Origin: a virus
DNA: 47,038 nucleotides
Reading direction: 5' to 3' (one strand)
IMG/VR virus record: IMGVR_UViG_3300046167_000384
Location: 1-47,038 of that record
This document shows, piece by piece, positions 1 to 9,722 of the stretch (its first letter is position 1; each line of letters starts with the position of its first letter). The notes below the pieces were generated by a model. The model had not been told where the DNA came from and did no database searches. It saw nothing but the letters and a program-made list of their open reading frames with translations. Both the position numbers and the translations under genes were made by a program.

Positions 1-1200
1 TACATAGTACCAGTATCTACTGCGGGGGATGAAAGATTTACACATATATGGAATGGTTCGGCAGCAGTAGCACAAGGTATATTGGTTGAAGAAAAACGAG
101 GAAATTATTGGTGGAATTCAGATGTACCATTATTTACTGATCAGAATGGTGGTAATGTAGGAGGCGGTAGTACTCCTACTTATTCTACAGTATCAACAAC
201 ATTACCTACTGGCTCAACTGGCAATGCTAGAAAAATAGAAGCAGCAGCTACTACTAATGGTTATACCTACAAGTACACAACTAAATGGGCAGGATCGTTA
301 GACGGAACAAACGCAGGTTGGTATACATGGAGTTTTTATGCTAAGAAAACTAATTCCGGAAATGCAGGAATCAGAATAAGAAATTATGATTCACACGATT
401 ATTATCAAGGGACTACCTTCAATTTTAGTACTGGTGCAGTTGTTAATAACTATGCAGGGAATGCTGTTATGGAAGCATTGCCGAATGGGTGGTATAGATG
501 TTCATGCTCAGGATATAGTACAAAAGGTTTAGGTCAATATACAACATTTGAAGTAGGCTTAGAAACTAGCCAAGCACAAAATAACAGCACCCATACTGCT
601 ACTGATTTTCTTGTTTGGGGTATGCAATTTGAAAACGGCAGAGGTGTAACAAGTTATATTGTAAACAATAGTTCTTATGCAAGTGGATTAACAAATATTC
701 TTTATAGAGAATCAGATTATCTACGAGTTGAAGGAACAGATTGGAGTAATGCTATTACAACAGATAGCGGAAGAACCTACTCAGCTATTCTGTCAGGCAG
801 AATGCCTACCAGAGAAACAAACTCCCATGTATTACACTTTAAAGCAAGTGGCGCATATAACGGAATGATTGTGAAAACAAATAGTAGTAATAGCCCAAGT
901 GATACACCTTACTGGAACGCTTATAGTACTGAAGGTCTAAATGCTAATGTTGGAAACTTTACAGCAAATGCAGATTTTAAAATTGCCTTTGTGCAATCTG
1001 TAACAGCAGGTGGAACGCTAGGTTGTGTAAATGGTGGCAGTGTTGGTAGTAGTGGTACTAGCTACATAACACCATCACAAATGACACTTGGACAATATGA
1101 TACTGCAAGTGGTCAATTTGGTGGTCAAACCATGATTAAATATGTTTATTTATTTAACTCAGACATTGGTACATCAACAATGCAAAGTTTAACCGCATAG
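1..1200 (+). CDS. Tail fibre/adhesin protein, 5' end outside window
   Basis: The frame is open from base 1, so the true start lies upstream and at least 399 residues are visible. The TTG at 82 is an internal codon, not a convincing start. The protein is rich in Gly, Ser, Thr and Asn with alternating hydrophobics. The first half reads like a beta-sandwich carbohydrate-binding module (WYTWSFYAKK, then NGWYRCS about 60 residues later). The last third, from YRESDYLRVEG, resembles a LamG/concanavalin-like fold. It is inferred to be a receptor-binding fibre. It is followed 10 bases later by the next fibre gene, with GGAG in the gap. Confidence 0.7.
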   Translation, partial: YIVPVSTAGDERFTHIWNGSAAVAQGILVEEKRGNYWWNSDVPLFTDQNGGNVGGGSTPTYSTVSTTLPTGSTGNARKIEAAATTNGYTYKYTTKWAGSLDGTNAGWYTWSFYAKKTNSGNAGIRIRNYDSHDYYQGTTFNFSTGAVVNNYAGNAVMEALPNGWYRCSCSGYSTKGLGQYTTFEVGLETSQAQNNSTHTATDFLVWGMQFENGRGVTSYIVNNSSYASGLTNILYRESDYLRVEGTDWSNAITTDSGRTYSAILSGRMPTRETNSHVLHFKASGAYNGMIVKTNSSNSPSDTPYWNAYSTEGLNANVGNFTANADFKIAFVQSVTAGGTLGCVNGGSVGSSGTSYITPSQMTLGQYDTASGQFGGQTMIKYVYLFNSDIGTSTMQSLTA

Positions 1201-1210
1201 GAGAAATAAT

Positions 1211-3154
1211 ATGGCAAGAACAACAATACCAGCAGAACTTGTAGCAATAAACGCAATTCAAGGCACACTTATAGCCGATAATGCGATTACTGCTGTTCAC
1301 ATAGCAACAAATGCTGTGTCGGGTACTCTTGTCGCTGATAATGCGATAACATCAACTCATATCGCACAGAACAATGTAACAGCTACACAAATCGCACAAA
1401 ATACAATTACTGTTACACAAATGGCGGATTCAGCAATAGAAACAGCAAAAATTAATAATGATGCAGTAACACAGGCAAAGATAGCAGACGATGCTGTCGG
1501 CCCAGACCAATTAGCAGCAAACGCAGTTGTATCAGCAAGCATCGCAAACGGAACAATCGTTGAAGCAGATATGGCTGATAACGCAGTCACACTAGCAAAA
1601 ATGGCAAGTCTTGCTCGAGGAAGTATAATATACGGAGATAGTGCAGGAGACCCTGCAGCTTTATCTATTGGTTCAAATGGTACTGTACTAAAATCAGACG
1701 GTACAGATGTATCATGGGGAACAGTAAGTGCGGGAGCAACATTTAAAACTTTTGGTACTAGTTCAATCATGATTGGTGACGATGCAACAGGTACGATTAA
1801 TGCAGCTAATTATAATACTGGATTAGGTATAGATGTTTTTGCAGCCTTGACTGAGGGCGATGCAAATACAGCAGTTGGTACTTTTGCCTTAACTGCTAAT
1901 ACTACAGGATCAAATAATACGGCTTTGGGGTACGGCACTTTGTATGCTACAACTACAGGCGGAGATAATGTTGCAGTAGGATATGGAACTATGTTGGCTA
2001 ATACTACAGGTGCAAATAATACGGGTATTGGTTGGAATGCGTTGAATGCAAATACAGAAGCATCTAACAACACAGCAGTTGGTTATAGAGCATTAGATGC
2101 TGCTACTACAGGTGGTGCAAATACTGCGGTAGGTAAAGATGCACTTGGAGATTTAACAACAGGAAGTGAAAATACTGGTGTTGGTTGGACTGCTGGGGGT
2201 GATATTACTACTGCAAGATTCTGTACTGCTGTAGGTAGACAAGCACTTAGAATGAATACCACAACGGACTATTTAACTGCAGTTGGTTACTCAGCATTAC
2301 GAAGTTGTACTGGAGATGACTGTACAGCTATTGGTTCTTTTGCAGGATATTCAAATACAGATGGACATGGAAATATAAGTGTTGGTAATTATTCTGGGTA
2401 CAGTTGTACTACAGGAGATAATAATATTGCAATTGGAAAAGAAGCACTACATGCCAATACAGGAACAGAAAATACTGCTATGGGGTTATTATCTGGGCGT
2501 TATCAAACTGGTTCGAACTACAATACTTTCTATGGTTCAAGAGCGGGTTATCAAACTACGTCAAGTTCAAATGTTTGTATTGGTGCTTATGGTGCAAGTG
2601 AATTAACGAGCGGAAGTGGAACTGTAATTATTGGATATAATGCACAGCCCTATACAGCTACAACAGCAAATGAAATAATTTTAGGATTTGCTTGTAAAGG
2701 GGTAGGGGCAGGACGAATTACTATCGGAGTTAGCTCAGGTTCAGATAGAATTTATAATAACCCCTCTAGTAACGCATCTTGGACTAGAGTATCAGATGAA
2801 AGATATAAAGATGAAATACAAGACAATACAGATTGTGGATTAAAATTTATTAATGACTTGAGACCTGTAACTTTTAAATTTAAAGCATTGGCAGATATTG
2901 ATGAATCTCTACCAGATTATGATGCAGAAGCGACTGAGAGAAAACACGAAGAAAAGCATTATGGTTTGATTGCACAAGAAGTTAAACAAGCAATGGATGA
3001 TAATAATATTACAGACTTTGCAGGATGGGATAATTGCAGTGGAATAGAGGCTATATCACAGGAAATGTTTGTACATCCTTTAATCAAAGCAGTACAAGAA
3101 TTAACTACAAGGTTAGAAGCAGCCGAAGCAAAGATAAAAACACTAGAAGGATAA
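1211..3154 (+). CDS. Tail fibre with YadA-like repeats and S74 chaperone domain
   Basis: A 647-residue fibre with three parts. Residues 1-140 are tandem repeats of the form ADNAITxxHIA, expected to make a trimeric stalk. The middle, about 190-480, has repeated NTAVGYGAL-type units like left-handed beta-roll adhesin heads. The C-terminus, from SDERYKDEI to the end, matches the peptidase S74 intramolecular chaperone (GLIAQEV, then a short coiled coil) that trimerises the fibre and in known cases cuts itself off. The start follows GGAGAAATAAT. The protein is inferred to sit at the tail tip and contact the host surface. Confidence 0.85.
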   Translation: MARTTIPAELVAINAIQGTLIADNAITAVHIATNAVSGTLVADNAITSTHIAQNNVTATQIAQNTITVTQMADSAIETAKINNDAVTQAKIADDAVGPDQLAANAVVSASIANGTIVEADMADNAVTLAKMASLARGSIIYGDSAGDPAALSIGSNGTVLKSDGTDVSWGTVSAGATFKTFGTSSIMIGDDATGTINAANYNTGLGIDVFAALTEGDANTAVGTFALTANTTGSNNTALGYGTLYATTTGGDNVAVGYGTMLANTTGANNTGIGWNALNANTEASNNTAVGYRALDAATTGGANTAVGKDALGDLTTGSENTGVGWTAGGDITTARFCTAVGRQALRMNTTTDYLTAVGYSALRSCTGDDCTAIGSFAGYSNTDGHGNISVGNYSGYSCTTGDNNIAIGKEALHANTGTENTAMGLLSGRYQTGSNYNTFYGSRAGYQTTSSSNVCIGAYGASELTSGSGTVIIGYNAQPYTATTANEIILGFACKGVGAGRITIGVSSGSDRIYNNPSSNASWTRVSDERYKDEIQDNTDCGLKFINDLRPVTFKFKALADIDESLPDYDAEATERKHEEKHYGLIAQEVKQAMDDNNITDFAGWDNCSGIEAISQEMFVHPLIKAVQELTTRLEAAEAKIKTLEG

Positions 3155-3155
3155 C

Positions 3156-4468
3156 ATGGCAACAACAAAAGTAAATTCAGAATTTATAGCAGTAATGCAA
3201 TCTCAGGCACTATCATAGCTGACGGAGCAATCACGTCTACACACTTAGCAGCAAACTGCGTGGATTCATCAGAGCTTGTAACTGGATCAATCGATACCAT
3301 ACACATAGCCGCAAACCAAGTAACTGCAACAAAAATAGTAACAAATGGCGTACTTACAAGACATATATGCTGACGACCAAGTAACAGCAAGCACTATATT
3401 AGCAAATGCTACAATTACTACTACGCGAATAAGCATCGAATACAATAGCAACAAGCAATGTAGCTGATAACGCTATAGACGGAACAAAAATAGCTTCAAA
3501 TAGTATTCTTACTAGACATATAGATGATAATCAAATTAACATAGACCAACTTAACGTATCTGATGGTTCTAAGCGGTCAAGTGCTTACTACAAATGGAAG
3601 TGGTACTTTATCAGTTCTCAGTACTGTTAGCGGAACAACAATTAACAACAATGCTGATAACAGAGTTATAACTGGTAGTGGTACTGCCAACACTTTAGAG
3701 GGTGAAAGCGGTCTTACTTATGATGGTACTACTTTACAAGTGCAGTCAGGGGGTAACAATAGATTTAAAGTTAACAATAGTGGAGCTAGTGTTGAGTCAG
3801 GACACCTCTATTTTAATGCAGGAACTGGTAATCTTGGTAATAAATATATTTTTGTTAATGGCGGATCAACTAACGATGGTGGATTTCTATTCCAAAGAGA
3901 GAACGCAAATACATGGCAGATTGCACCAGACCCTAACTCAGATAATGATTTGAATTTTTATTCTTATGGAACTAATAGTACTGCTTTACAAATAGACAAA
4001 AGCACTGGACAAGTAAATTTTGGAGCAGGGTTAGGAATAGGCGGTACAGGTGCAGCAAACGCACTTGACGATTACGAAGAAGGTACTTGGACTCCAGCTT
4101 TTTATACATACAGCGGAGTAACAACATCATCAATAACCATTACACTTGCTACATATACAAAAATTGGAAATATAGTTCATATACACGCAAACTTAACCTG
4201 TACATTATCTTCATTACCTGGTCAAACCGTTACTATAACTGGATTACCTTTTGCTGCTAGTGGAAGTGACCAATACGCAATCATAGCTGTAGGAGGACAT
4301 ACTGTAAATACAGGTGCAAATACTCCTAAAGCACACTTTAGAACAAATGGTTCTCAACTCGACGGAATAGCTTATAATGCAAGTAGCAATACAGCGTATT
4401 GGACTTACTCTAGTATGGACGCCCAACCATTTGAGATGAGCATACATGGATTTTACACAACAACATAA
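3156..4468 (+). pseudogene. Fibre gene with four apparent frameshifts near its 5' end
   Basis: The gene starts with ATG GCA ACA ACA two bases after the previous stop. The frame then breaks repeatedly. Restoring the ADNAIxxTKIA repeats needs one deleted base near 3192, and inserted bases near 3368 (T), 3433 (A) and 3570 (A). From 3572 to 4468 the frame is clean. It encodes a Gly/Asn-rich stalk and a C-terminal beta domain with DDYEEGTWTPAF, a common end domain of marine phage fibres. With four indels in 420 bases, either the gene is dead or the sequence is wrong there. The regular repeats make the corrections easy to see. Confidence 0.7.
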
Positions 4469-4511
4469 TAATTATGTCTATCGGAGATAGGCACGGACAA
4501 AAGGAAAAACA

Positions 4512-4799
4512 ATGGCACTAACAAAAGAAACAAAAGAAGATAAAATAGAAATTGTAGGAGACTACAAAACTATACAAATTCGCACTGCTACAATTATCAA
4601 AGAAGATGGTGTAGAAATAAACAGGTCTTTTCATAGACGCACATTAGATTGCGTAGCATCTGAAAAGAACGAGGACAACAGTTGGACTCATAATGATACA
4701 GATGTATCTAGTGAGAGTTCAGAGGTTCAAGGCATAGCAACAGCAGTTTGGACTGATTCAATAAAAGCGGCAAAGAAAACAGCTAACGAGAACGCATAA
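4512..4799 (+). CDS. Small conserved-type protein between fibre genes
   Basis: A 95-residue, charged, soluble protein (MALTKETKEDK start, GDYKTIQIRTAT early) with no membrane segment or signal peptide. The start follows AGGAAAAACA. The stop at 4797-4799 directly abuts the ATG of the next fibre gene, so the two are likely translated together. Marine phages often carry a protein of this type beside fibre genes. Function is unknown; an assembly or attachment role is only suggested by position. Confidence 0.6.
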   Translation: MALTKETKEDKIEIVGDYKTIQIRTATIIKEDGVEINRSFHRRTLDCVASEKNEDNSWTHNDTDVSSESSEVQGIATAVWTDSIKAAKKTANENA

Positions 4800-5261
4800 A
4801 TGGCACTAACAAAAATAAAATCACATTCAGTAGCACTAAACTCACTGACAGTAGCAAATATAGCAGACAATGCGATTGATGCGACGAAGATTGCCTCCAA
4901 TAGCATACTTACTCGTCATATAGACGATAATCAAGTAACAAGTGATCAAATAGCTGCAAATACAATAGCAACAGCTAATATAGCTGATAATGCAGTAGAT
5001 GGTACAAAAATAGCATCTAATAGCATACTTACTCGTCATATAGACGATAACCAAATTAACATAGACCAACTTAACGTTTCAGACGGATCAAGTGGTCAAG
5101 CATTAACAACCAATGGCTCAGGAACATTGGCTTTTTCAACTATAAGTGGAGCAGATAACTTGCTCGTAGTTGGCAGAAGTGCAAACGTTTCTTGTCCATT
5201 AACAGCAGGCAGCTTAACAGTTGTAGCAAGAAGCGGAAACGTTTCAGTAGGAGTATCATAA
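4800..5261 (+). CDS. Short repeat-type fibre protein
   Basis: 153 residues built from the ADNAIDxTKIASNSILTRHI repeat also seen in the two upstream fibre genes. The last third is a plain beta-rich tail. A 40-codon unit is duplicated: the 32 bases at 4900-4931 recur at 5020-5051, exactly 120 bases later. It is inferred to be a stalk segment or accessory fibre. It lacks a chaperone domain, so it may assemble on a partner. Confidence 0.65.
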   Translation: MALTKIKSHSVALNSLTVANIADNAIDATKIASNSILTRHIDDNQVTSDQIAANTIATANIADNAVDGTKIASNSILTRHIDDNQINIDQLNVSDGSSGQALTTNGSGTLAFSTISGADNLLVVGRSANVSCPLTAGSLTVVARSGNVSVGVS

Positions 5262-5262
5262 C

Positions 5263-5928
5263 ATGGCAGATAGATTTCCTCTAGTAGTAGACTCATCAAA
5301 TCAGAACATCAAGGAATTACCTGATGGAGATTCTCTACTACTCGGAGATAGCGAAAAATTAAGATTCGGTGATGGAACAGATTTAGACATCTATCACGAT
5401 GCAACAAATAGTTATCTAAATAATGCAACAGGCGATTTATATATTAGAACTGTAAATAATCTTAGAATAACAGACACAAGTGATAATAAGATGATTCTTT
5501 GTCAAGATGGCGGAGAAACTCAACTGTATCATAATGGATCAGAAAAATTAAATACAACAGCAAATGGAGTTGATGTAATAGGTAAAGTAGTGTGCACAAC
5601 TTCTGCTAGAATCGGACAAGTAGCACTTACTTCTAGCAGTAATGCAGTTGCATGGGATAGTGCAGCAGCGGCAAATGCATATCATGTTACTACTGAGAAT
5701 ACAACTTTCTCAGCACCAAGTAATGCAGCAGAAGGCGCTATTATCTCTGTAGAGATTGCCCAGGGTGGCACAGCTCGCACAGTTGCATGGAATACAGTAT
5801 TCGAGTTTGCAGCTAGTACAGCACCCGTAGTTACAGCGACAGCAAACAAAACAGATATATTTGCTTTTCGATACAATGGCTCAGTCTGGCAAGAAATTGG
5901 CAGAGTACAAAATATGGCACAAACCTAA
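5263..5928 (+). CDS. Fibre protein with DIYHDATNSY-type repeat
   Basis: 221 residues. The N-terminal half contains LRFGDGTDLDIYHDATNSY and similar short beta repeats found in many oceanic phage fibres. The C-terminal half is a beta-sandwich-like region ending in FRYNGSVWQEIGRV, a common end motif of such fibres. The stop overlaps the next ATG as TAATG at 5926-5930. A structural or attachment role is inferred from composition and location. Confidence 0.65.
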   Translation: MADRFPLVVDSSNQNIKELPDGDSLLLGDSEKLRFGDGTDLDIYHDATNSYLNNATGDLYIRTVNNLRITDTSDNKMILCQDGGETQLYHNGSEKLNTTANGVDVIGKVVCTTSARIGQVALTSSSNAVAWDSAAAANAYHVTTENTTFSAPSNAAEGAIISVEIAQGGTARTVAWNTVFEFAASTAPVVTATANKTDIFAFRYNGSVWQEIGRVQNMAQT

Positions 5929-7388
5929 TGGAAGCGTTACAACGGCTACATAATCGAGGAAGTATTTCTACTGGCTATGATATTGATAATTCTATAAAAT
6001 TTGAAACAGATAACTCTGAGTATTTAAAAGCTGAAGGTAGAGGACAAGGTAATCAACAAACATGGACTTGGAGTTGTTGGGTAAAACGAACAGAAGTAGA
6101 TAACGGAGTTGTTGCTCAATATTTAATGTCTGCAGGATCAGATGGCAAGTTAGGTATATATTTTAGAGATGATTCAAGTTATCCAGATGATCGAATATTC
6201 CTATATATAGATGAAGGTAATAGTTTAAAATGGATTGGTCAAGTAAATCAAAGTTTTCGTGACACTTCTGCTTGGTATCACATTGTATTAGTCGTTGATT
6301 CAACAGATAGTACTGCAGCAGATAGAACAAAAATCTATGTAAATGGAGTACAGCAAACTATTACTTTTAATTCTACTTTAAACCAAAATGTATCTACACG
6401 AGTTGGTGATAATGGAGGTAAACTTTCTATTGGTGCTAAAATGGATGGTTCATATGGTTTTAATGGCTATATGGCAGAAGTTGTACTAGTAGATGGTTCT
6501 GCATTAGGACCAACATCTTTTGGTGAGTTTGATGATGAGACTGCTATATGGAAACCTAAAGATGTAAGTAGTCTTTCACTAGGTACGCATGGATTTTATA
6601 TGAACTTTGATGATTCTTCTAACTTAGGAAAAGTTCAAACTGGCACAAGTCAAGGTAATTTTGATAAATATAACATTACAGCAGCCGACCAAGCAATTGA
6701 CACACCTACAAATAATTTTGCGACAATTAATACACTACAATCAAATGGTAGTAAATTAATTATAAGCAACGGTGCAACAAAAATAGTTAAATCAGGCAAC
6801 CATGGTTGGCAAACAACAGCAGCAAATATTGGAGTAAGAAAGGGTAAATGGTATGCAGAGTTTAAGTTAGATACTAGTGCTGCTTTAATTATGTTAGGAG
6901 TAAATCAAATTGAAGATCAAGAACCTTGGATGGGAAGTCATATTGGTGCTTATACAAACTCTACTGCACGAGGAATGGGTTACTATAGTTCTAATGGTTA
7001 TTTTTATAGAAATGGCGGTAGTGGTGCTATTGGTTCTACATACACAGCTGGAGATATTATTGGTATTGCTTTACTTATTAATGATAACCTTACAGGATTT
7101 ATGGGTATGTCAAAAAATGGAACTTGGCAAAACTCACAAGACCCATCATCAGGCGACTCAGGTATGCTTGGTTTAGAATATGGTAATCCCATAGAGGATG
7201 GCATACATTATACTTTTGCAATATCAACACACCAAGACAATGGTGGAGTACTAGCAAACTTTGGAGGCTTTGATGGCTTTACAGTTTCATCTGGAAACAG
7301 CGATGCAAATGGTTATGGTAACTTTGAATACGCTGTTCCAACAGGGTACTACGCATTATGTACCAAGAATTTAGAGGAGTTCGGATAA
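5928..7388 (+). CDS. LamG plus SPRY-domain tail protein
   Basis: 486 residues. Residues about 20-210 form a LamG/concanavalin A-like domain (TWTWSCWVKR, AWYHIVLVVDS, IYVNGVQQT). Residues about 290-480 resemble a SPRY/B30.2 domain (GKWYAEFKLD, then a GYYSSNGYFYRNG strand pair). Both are ligand-binding beta sandwiches used by phage adhesins to bind sugars or proteins. The start overlaps the previous stop and the end overlaps the next start, both as TAATG. It is inferred to be part of the distal tail. Confidence 0.75.
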   Translation: MEALQRLHNRGSISTGYDIDNSIKFETDNSEYLKAEGRGQGNQQTWTWSCWVKRTEVDNGVVAQYLMSAGSDGKLGIYFRDDSSYPDDRIFLYIDEGNSLKWIGQVNQSFRDTSAWYHIVLVVDSTDSTAADRTKIYVNGVQQTITFNSTLNQNVSTRVGDNGGKLSIGAKMDGSYGFNGYMAEVVLVDGSALGPTSFGEFDDETAIWKPKDVSSLSLGTHGFYMNFDDSSNLGKVQTGTSQGNFDKYNITAADQAIDTPTNNFATINTLQSNGSKLIISNGATKIVKSGNHGWQTTAANIGVRKGKWYAEFKLDTSAALIMLGVNQIEDQEPWMGSHIGAYTNSTARGMGYYSSNGYFYRNGGSGAIGSTYTAGDIIGIALLINDNLTGFMGMSKNGTWQNSQDPSSGDSGMLGLEYGNPIEDGIHYTFAISTHQDNGGVLANFGGFDGFTVSSGNSDANGYGNFEYAVPTGYYALCTKNLEEFG

Positions 7389-8494
7389 TGGCTTATTCAG
7401 ATATAAAAGACCCTTCAGCACATTTTCAAGTCAAAGTATGGACAGCTGCAAGCGGTTCTGCAGTCAATGTTGTAAATGATGGAAATAGCGACTTACAACC
7501 TGATCTAATTTGGGCAAAAGAAAGAACATCTCCAGGAGGTTATGATTATAACCATGACATTGTAGATTCTTCAAGAGGTCGAGCAAAATCTTTACATACT
7601 AATACTCAAGGAGCAGAGAATACTGCATCACAAACAAACTATGATTTAACTTCCTTTAATACAGATGGGTTTTCAACAGGTGCACCTGAAAGTACAAACT
7701 CACTTGGTGGAGCAAATGCAGCAGATGGAAAAGTAGCATGGCAATGGAAAGCCAATGGTGGTACGACAGTTAGTAATACGGATGGCTCAACAGCTTCTAC
7801 AGTACAAGTCAATCAAGATGCTGGATTTAGCATTATTACTTATACAGGAACAGGCTCAGAAACAACATTTGGTCATGGATTAGGAGTAGCACCAGAAGTT
7901 ATAATTGCTAAAAAAAGAGGTGGTACAGCTAGTTGGGCTGTTTGGTTTAAAGCATTTAATAATTCAGATGGCTATTTACTTTTAAATGCACTTGACAAAA
8001 TGGAAGAAGCAACAACTATTTTTACTAATACAGACCCAACTTCAAGTGTAATTACTTTGGGTTCTTCATCTACAGTTAATCAAAATACTGTTACTCATTT
8101 AATGTACGCCTTCGCAGAAAAACAAGGCTACAGCAAGTTTGGCAAGTATAGTTGTGACTATACAACCTCAGACGGTCCGTTTGTTTACTGTGGCTTCAAA
8201 CCTGCTTTTGTAATGATTAAAAGTACGGCACAATCTACAAACTGGATAATGATAGATCATAAAAGAAATCCTAATAATGTTGCTAATTTAAAATTGGGTG
8301 CAAATAGAGATGCTGGTGATAATGGTTCGGATTTAGGTAATACAACTCAAAATAATATAGATTTACTTTCAAATGGATTTAAAGTTAGAACAAGAAATAC
8401 AGATACTAACTATAATACTGGAGATGTAAATATTTTTATGGCATTTGCCGAGAATCCATTCGTTGCAAATGGAATACCAACAACCGCAAGATAA
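7388..8494 (+). CDS. DUF7483-like tail fibre protein
   Basis: The start is taken at ATG 7388 (MAYSDIKDPS), which overlaps the previous stop and has GAGGAG upstream; the protein has 368 residues. It contains WQWKANGG, FSIITYTGTGS, HGLGVAPEVIIAKKR and ends MAFAENPF. This layout matches the domain labelled DUF7483 in marine phage fibres (family assignment from memory). It closes the rightward block and is followed at once by a terminator. Function is inferred as structural or adhesin. Confidence 0.65.
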   Translation: MAYSDIKDPSAHFQVKVWTAASGSAVNVVNDGNSDLQPDLIWAKERTSPGGYDYNHDIVDSSRGRAKSLHTNTQGAENTASQTNYDLTSFNTDGFSTGAPESTNSLGGANAADGKVAWQWKANGGTTVSNTDGSTASTVQVNQDAGFSIITYTGTGSETTFGHGLGVAPEVIIAKKRGGTASWAVWFKAFNNSDGYLLLNALDKMEEATTIFTNTDPTSSVITLGSSSTVNQNTVTHLMYAFAEKQGYSKFGKYSCDYTTSDGPFVYCGFKPAFVMIKSTAQSTNWIMIDHKRNPNNVANLKLGANRDAGDNGSDLGNTTQNNIDLLSNGFKVRTRNTDTNYNTGDVNIFMAFAENPFVANGIPTTAR

Positions 8495-8758
8495 TAAAAA
8501 ACCCGCTACTGTAGCGGGTTTTTCGTTTGGTTCTTCTGAAGTCTCAGGTGGTGATTCTAATTGTTGTTGTAGCCTCGAAGTATAACCCTCTTTCGCTAAA
8601 ACTAATCTATCAAGATTTCTTCTTGTAGTATTAATGTCTTGTTCTAAGGCATTTAACTCAATAACAAAAGCTTTTTGTAAATCAGTCATTTCAGATATGA
8701 TATATTTCTTATCATTCAACACCAACACTGGTTCTTCATTTGTAATTTCTGTACTCAT
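8369..8758 (-). CDS. Small coiled-coil protein (DUF6447-like)
   Basis: The first 80 residues look real: MSTEITNEEPVL, then YIISEMTDLQK and a heptad-rich helix, a small protein type seen in many marine phages (DUF6447-like, tentative). The start overlaps the reductase stop as ATGA. The frame runs oddly through the terminator at 8495-8524 and 126 bases into the convergent fibre gene. The last 45 residues (Cys-rich, unlike the start) are therefore suspect. In a neighbouring frame a TAG lies in the terminator stem, so a missed indel may hide the true stop. Confidence 0.55.
   Translation of the reverse strand: MSTEITNEEPVLVLNDKKYIISEMTDLQKAFVIELNALEQDINTTRRNLDRLVLAKEGYTSRLQQQLESPPETSEEPNEKPATVAGFLLSCGCWYSICNEWILGKCHKNIYISSIIVSICISCSNFKSI
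8495..8524. terminator. Bidirectional rho-independent terminator
   Basis: Nine-base stem AACCCGCTA/TAGCGGGTT with a three-base loop, an A-run before it and a T-run after it. It can stop the rightward fibre transcripts and the leftward reductase transcripts where they converge. Confidence 0.9.
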
Positions 8759-9720
8759 TTAAATATATCCTGCCAGTTTCCTTGTGTACTTGCTTTAGCA
8801 TACTCAGTAGCACGATTTTCAAAAAAGTTGGTATGCTCAACTGCATTAACTTGCATATCAATCCAAGGCAAGGGGTTATCATCACTACTATGAAAGATAT
8901 TTTTCATACCTAATCCTAGCAATCTTCTATCCGCAATATAACGAATATACTCTTTTACCTCAGCCGCTGTTAGATCTGGAATATCTGCTTTATCAAAACA
9001 AATATCAATAAATTTATCTTCTAGTTCTACTACTCTTTCAGCAGCACAATAGATTTCATACTTTAATTTATCTGTCCATATCTCTGGATTTTCTGCAATA
9101 AATGTTCGGAATAGTCTTGATACATTCTCAACATGGAGAGTTTCATCTCTTATTGACCATGTAACAATCTGACCCATTCCTTTCATGAGATTATGTCGAG
9201 GGTAGTTCAATAATATAGCAAAACTACTAAATAATTGTACTCCTTCTGTAAATCCACTATATACTGCCATTGTTTTGGCAATATCATGCGGTGAATTCAT
9301 ATTAAAATCAGATAGATACTCATGTTTTTCTACCATCTCTTGGATATCCATAAATTCACTATAGATATCATCTTCTTTTCCTAGTGTTTCCAAAAGTAAA
9401 GAATAAGCATCTTGGTGCACTGCTTCCATCGCTGCAAATGATACTAACATCATTCTGACTTCAGGCGCTTTGAATGTTGGTAGGTAATGCTTTGCATAAC
9501 CACAACAAACATCTACATCTGCCTGTGTAAAGAACCGAAATATATTATCTACTAACTGTCGATTCTCTGGTGTCAGTTTTTCTTTGTAATCTTTTAGATC
9601 ATCTTGTAGTGGCACTTCTTCAGGTAGCCAATGCATTTGTTGTTGTTTCTTGTAAAACTCAAATGCCCACGGATATACAAAAGGTTTATAGTATTCTCTT
9701 TCTTCTAATAGTTGGCTCAT
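8755..9720 (-). CDS. nrdB: Class I ribonucleotide reductase beta subunit
   Basis: 321 residues from ATG 9720. It makes the radical cofactor that the alpha subunit uses to turn ribonucleotides into deoxyribonucleotides. Visible features are the first carboxylate region in FTQADVDV (about 64-71), the motif MEAVHQDAY with E99, H102 and candidate radical Tyr106, and the second metal motif SIRDETLHVE. The length is normal for phage R2 proteins. It lies just downstream of nrdA, and glutaredoxin and Fe-S genes elsewhere in the window could support it. A metal-ligand and Tyr layout of this kind suggests a standard di-iron (or Mn/Fe) enzyme. Confidence 0.92.
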   Translation of the reverse strand: MSQLLEEREYYKPFVYPWAFEFYKKQQQMHWLPEEVPLQDDLKDYKEKLTPENRQLVDNIFRFFTQADVDVCCGYAKHYLPTFKAPEVRMMLVSFAAMEAVHQDAYSLLLETLGKEDDIYSEFMDIQEMVEKHEYLSDFNMNSPHDIAKTMAVYSGFTEGVQLFSSFAILLNYPRHNLMKGMGQIVTWSIRDETLHVENVSRLFRTFIAENPEIWTDKLKYEIYCAAERVVELEDKFIDICFDKADIPDLTAAEVKEYIRYIADRRLLGLGMKNIFHSSDDNPLPWIDMQVNAVEHTNFFENRATEYAKASTQGNWQDIFK

Positions 9721-9722
9721 AG

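Noticed and set aside
1357-2073. Minus-strand frames inside the fibre gene
   Set aside because: They are shadows of the repeated plus-strand codons, with low-complexity content and no binding sites.
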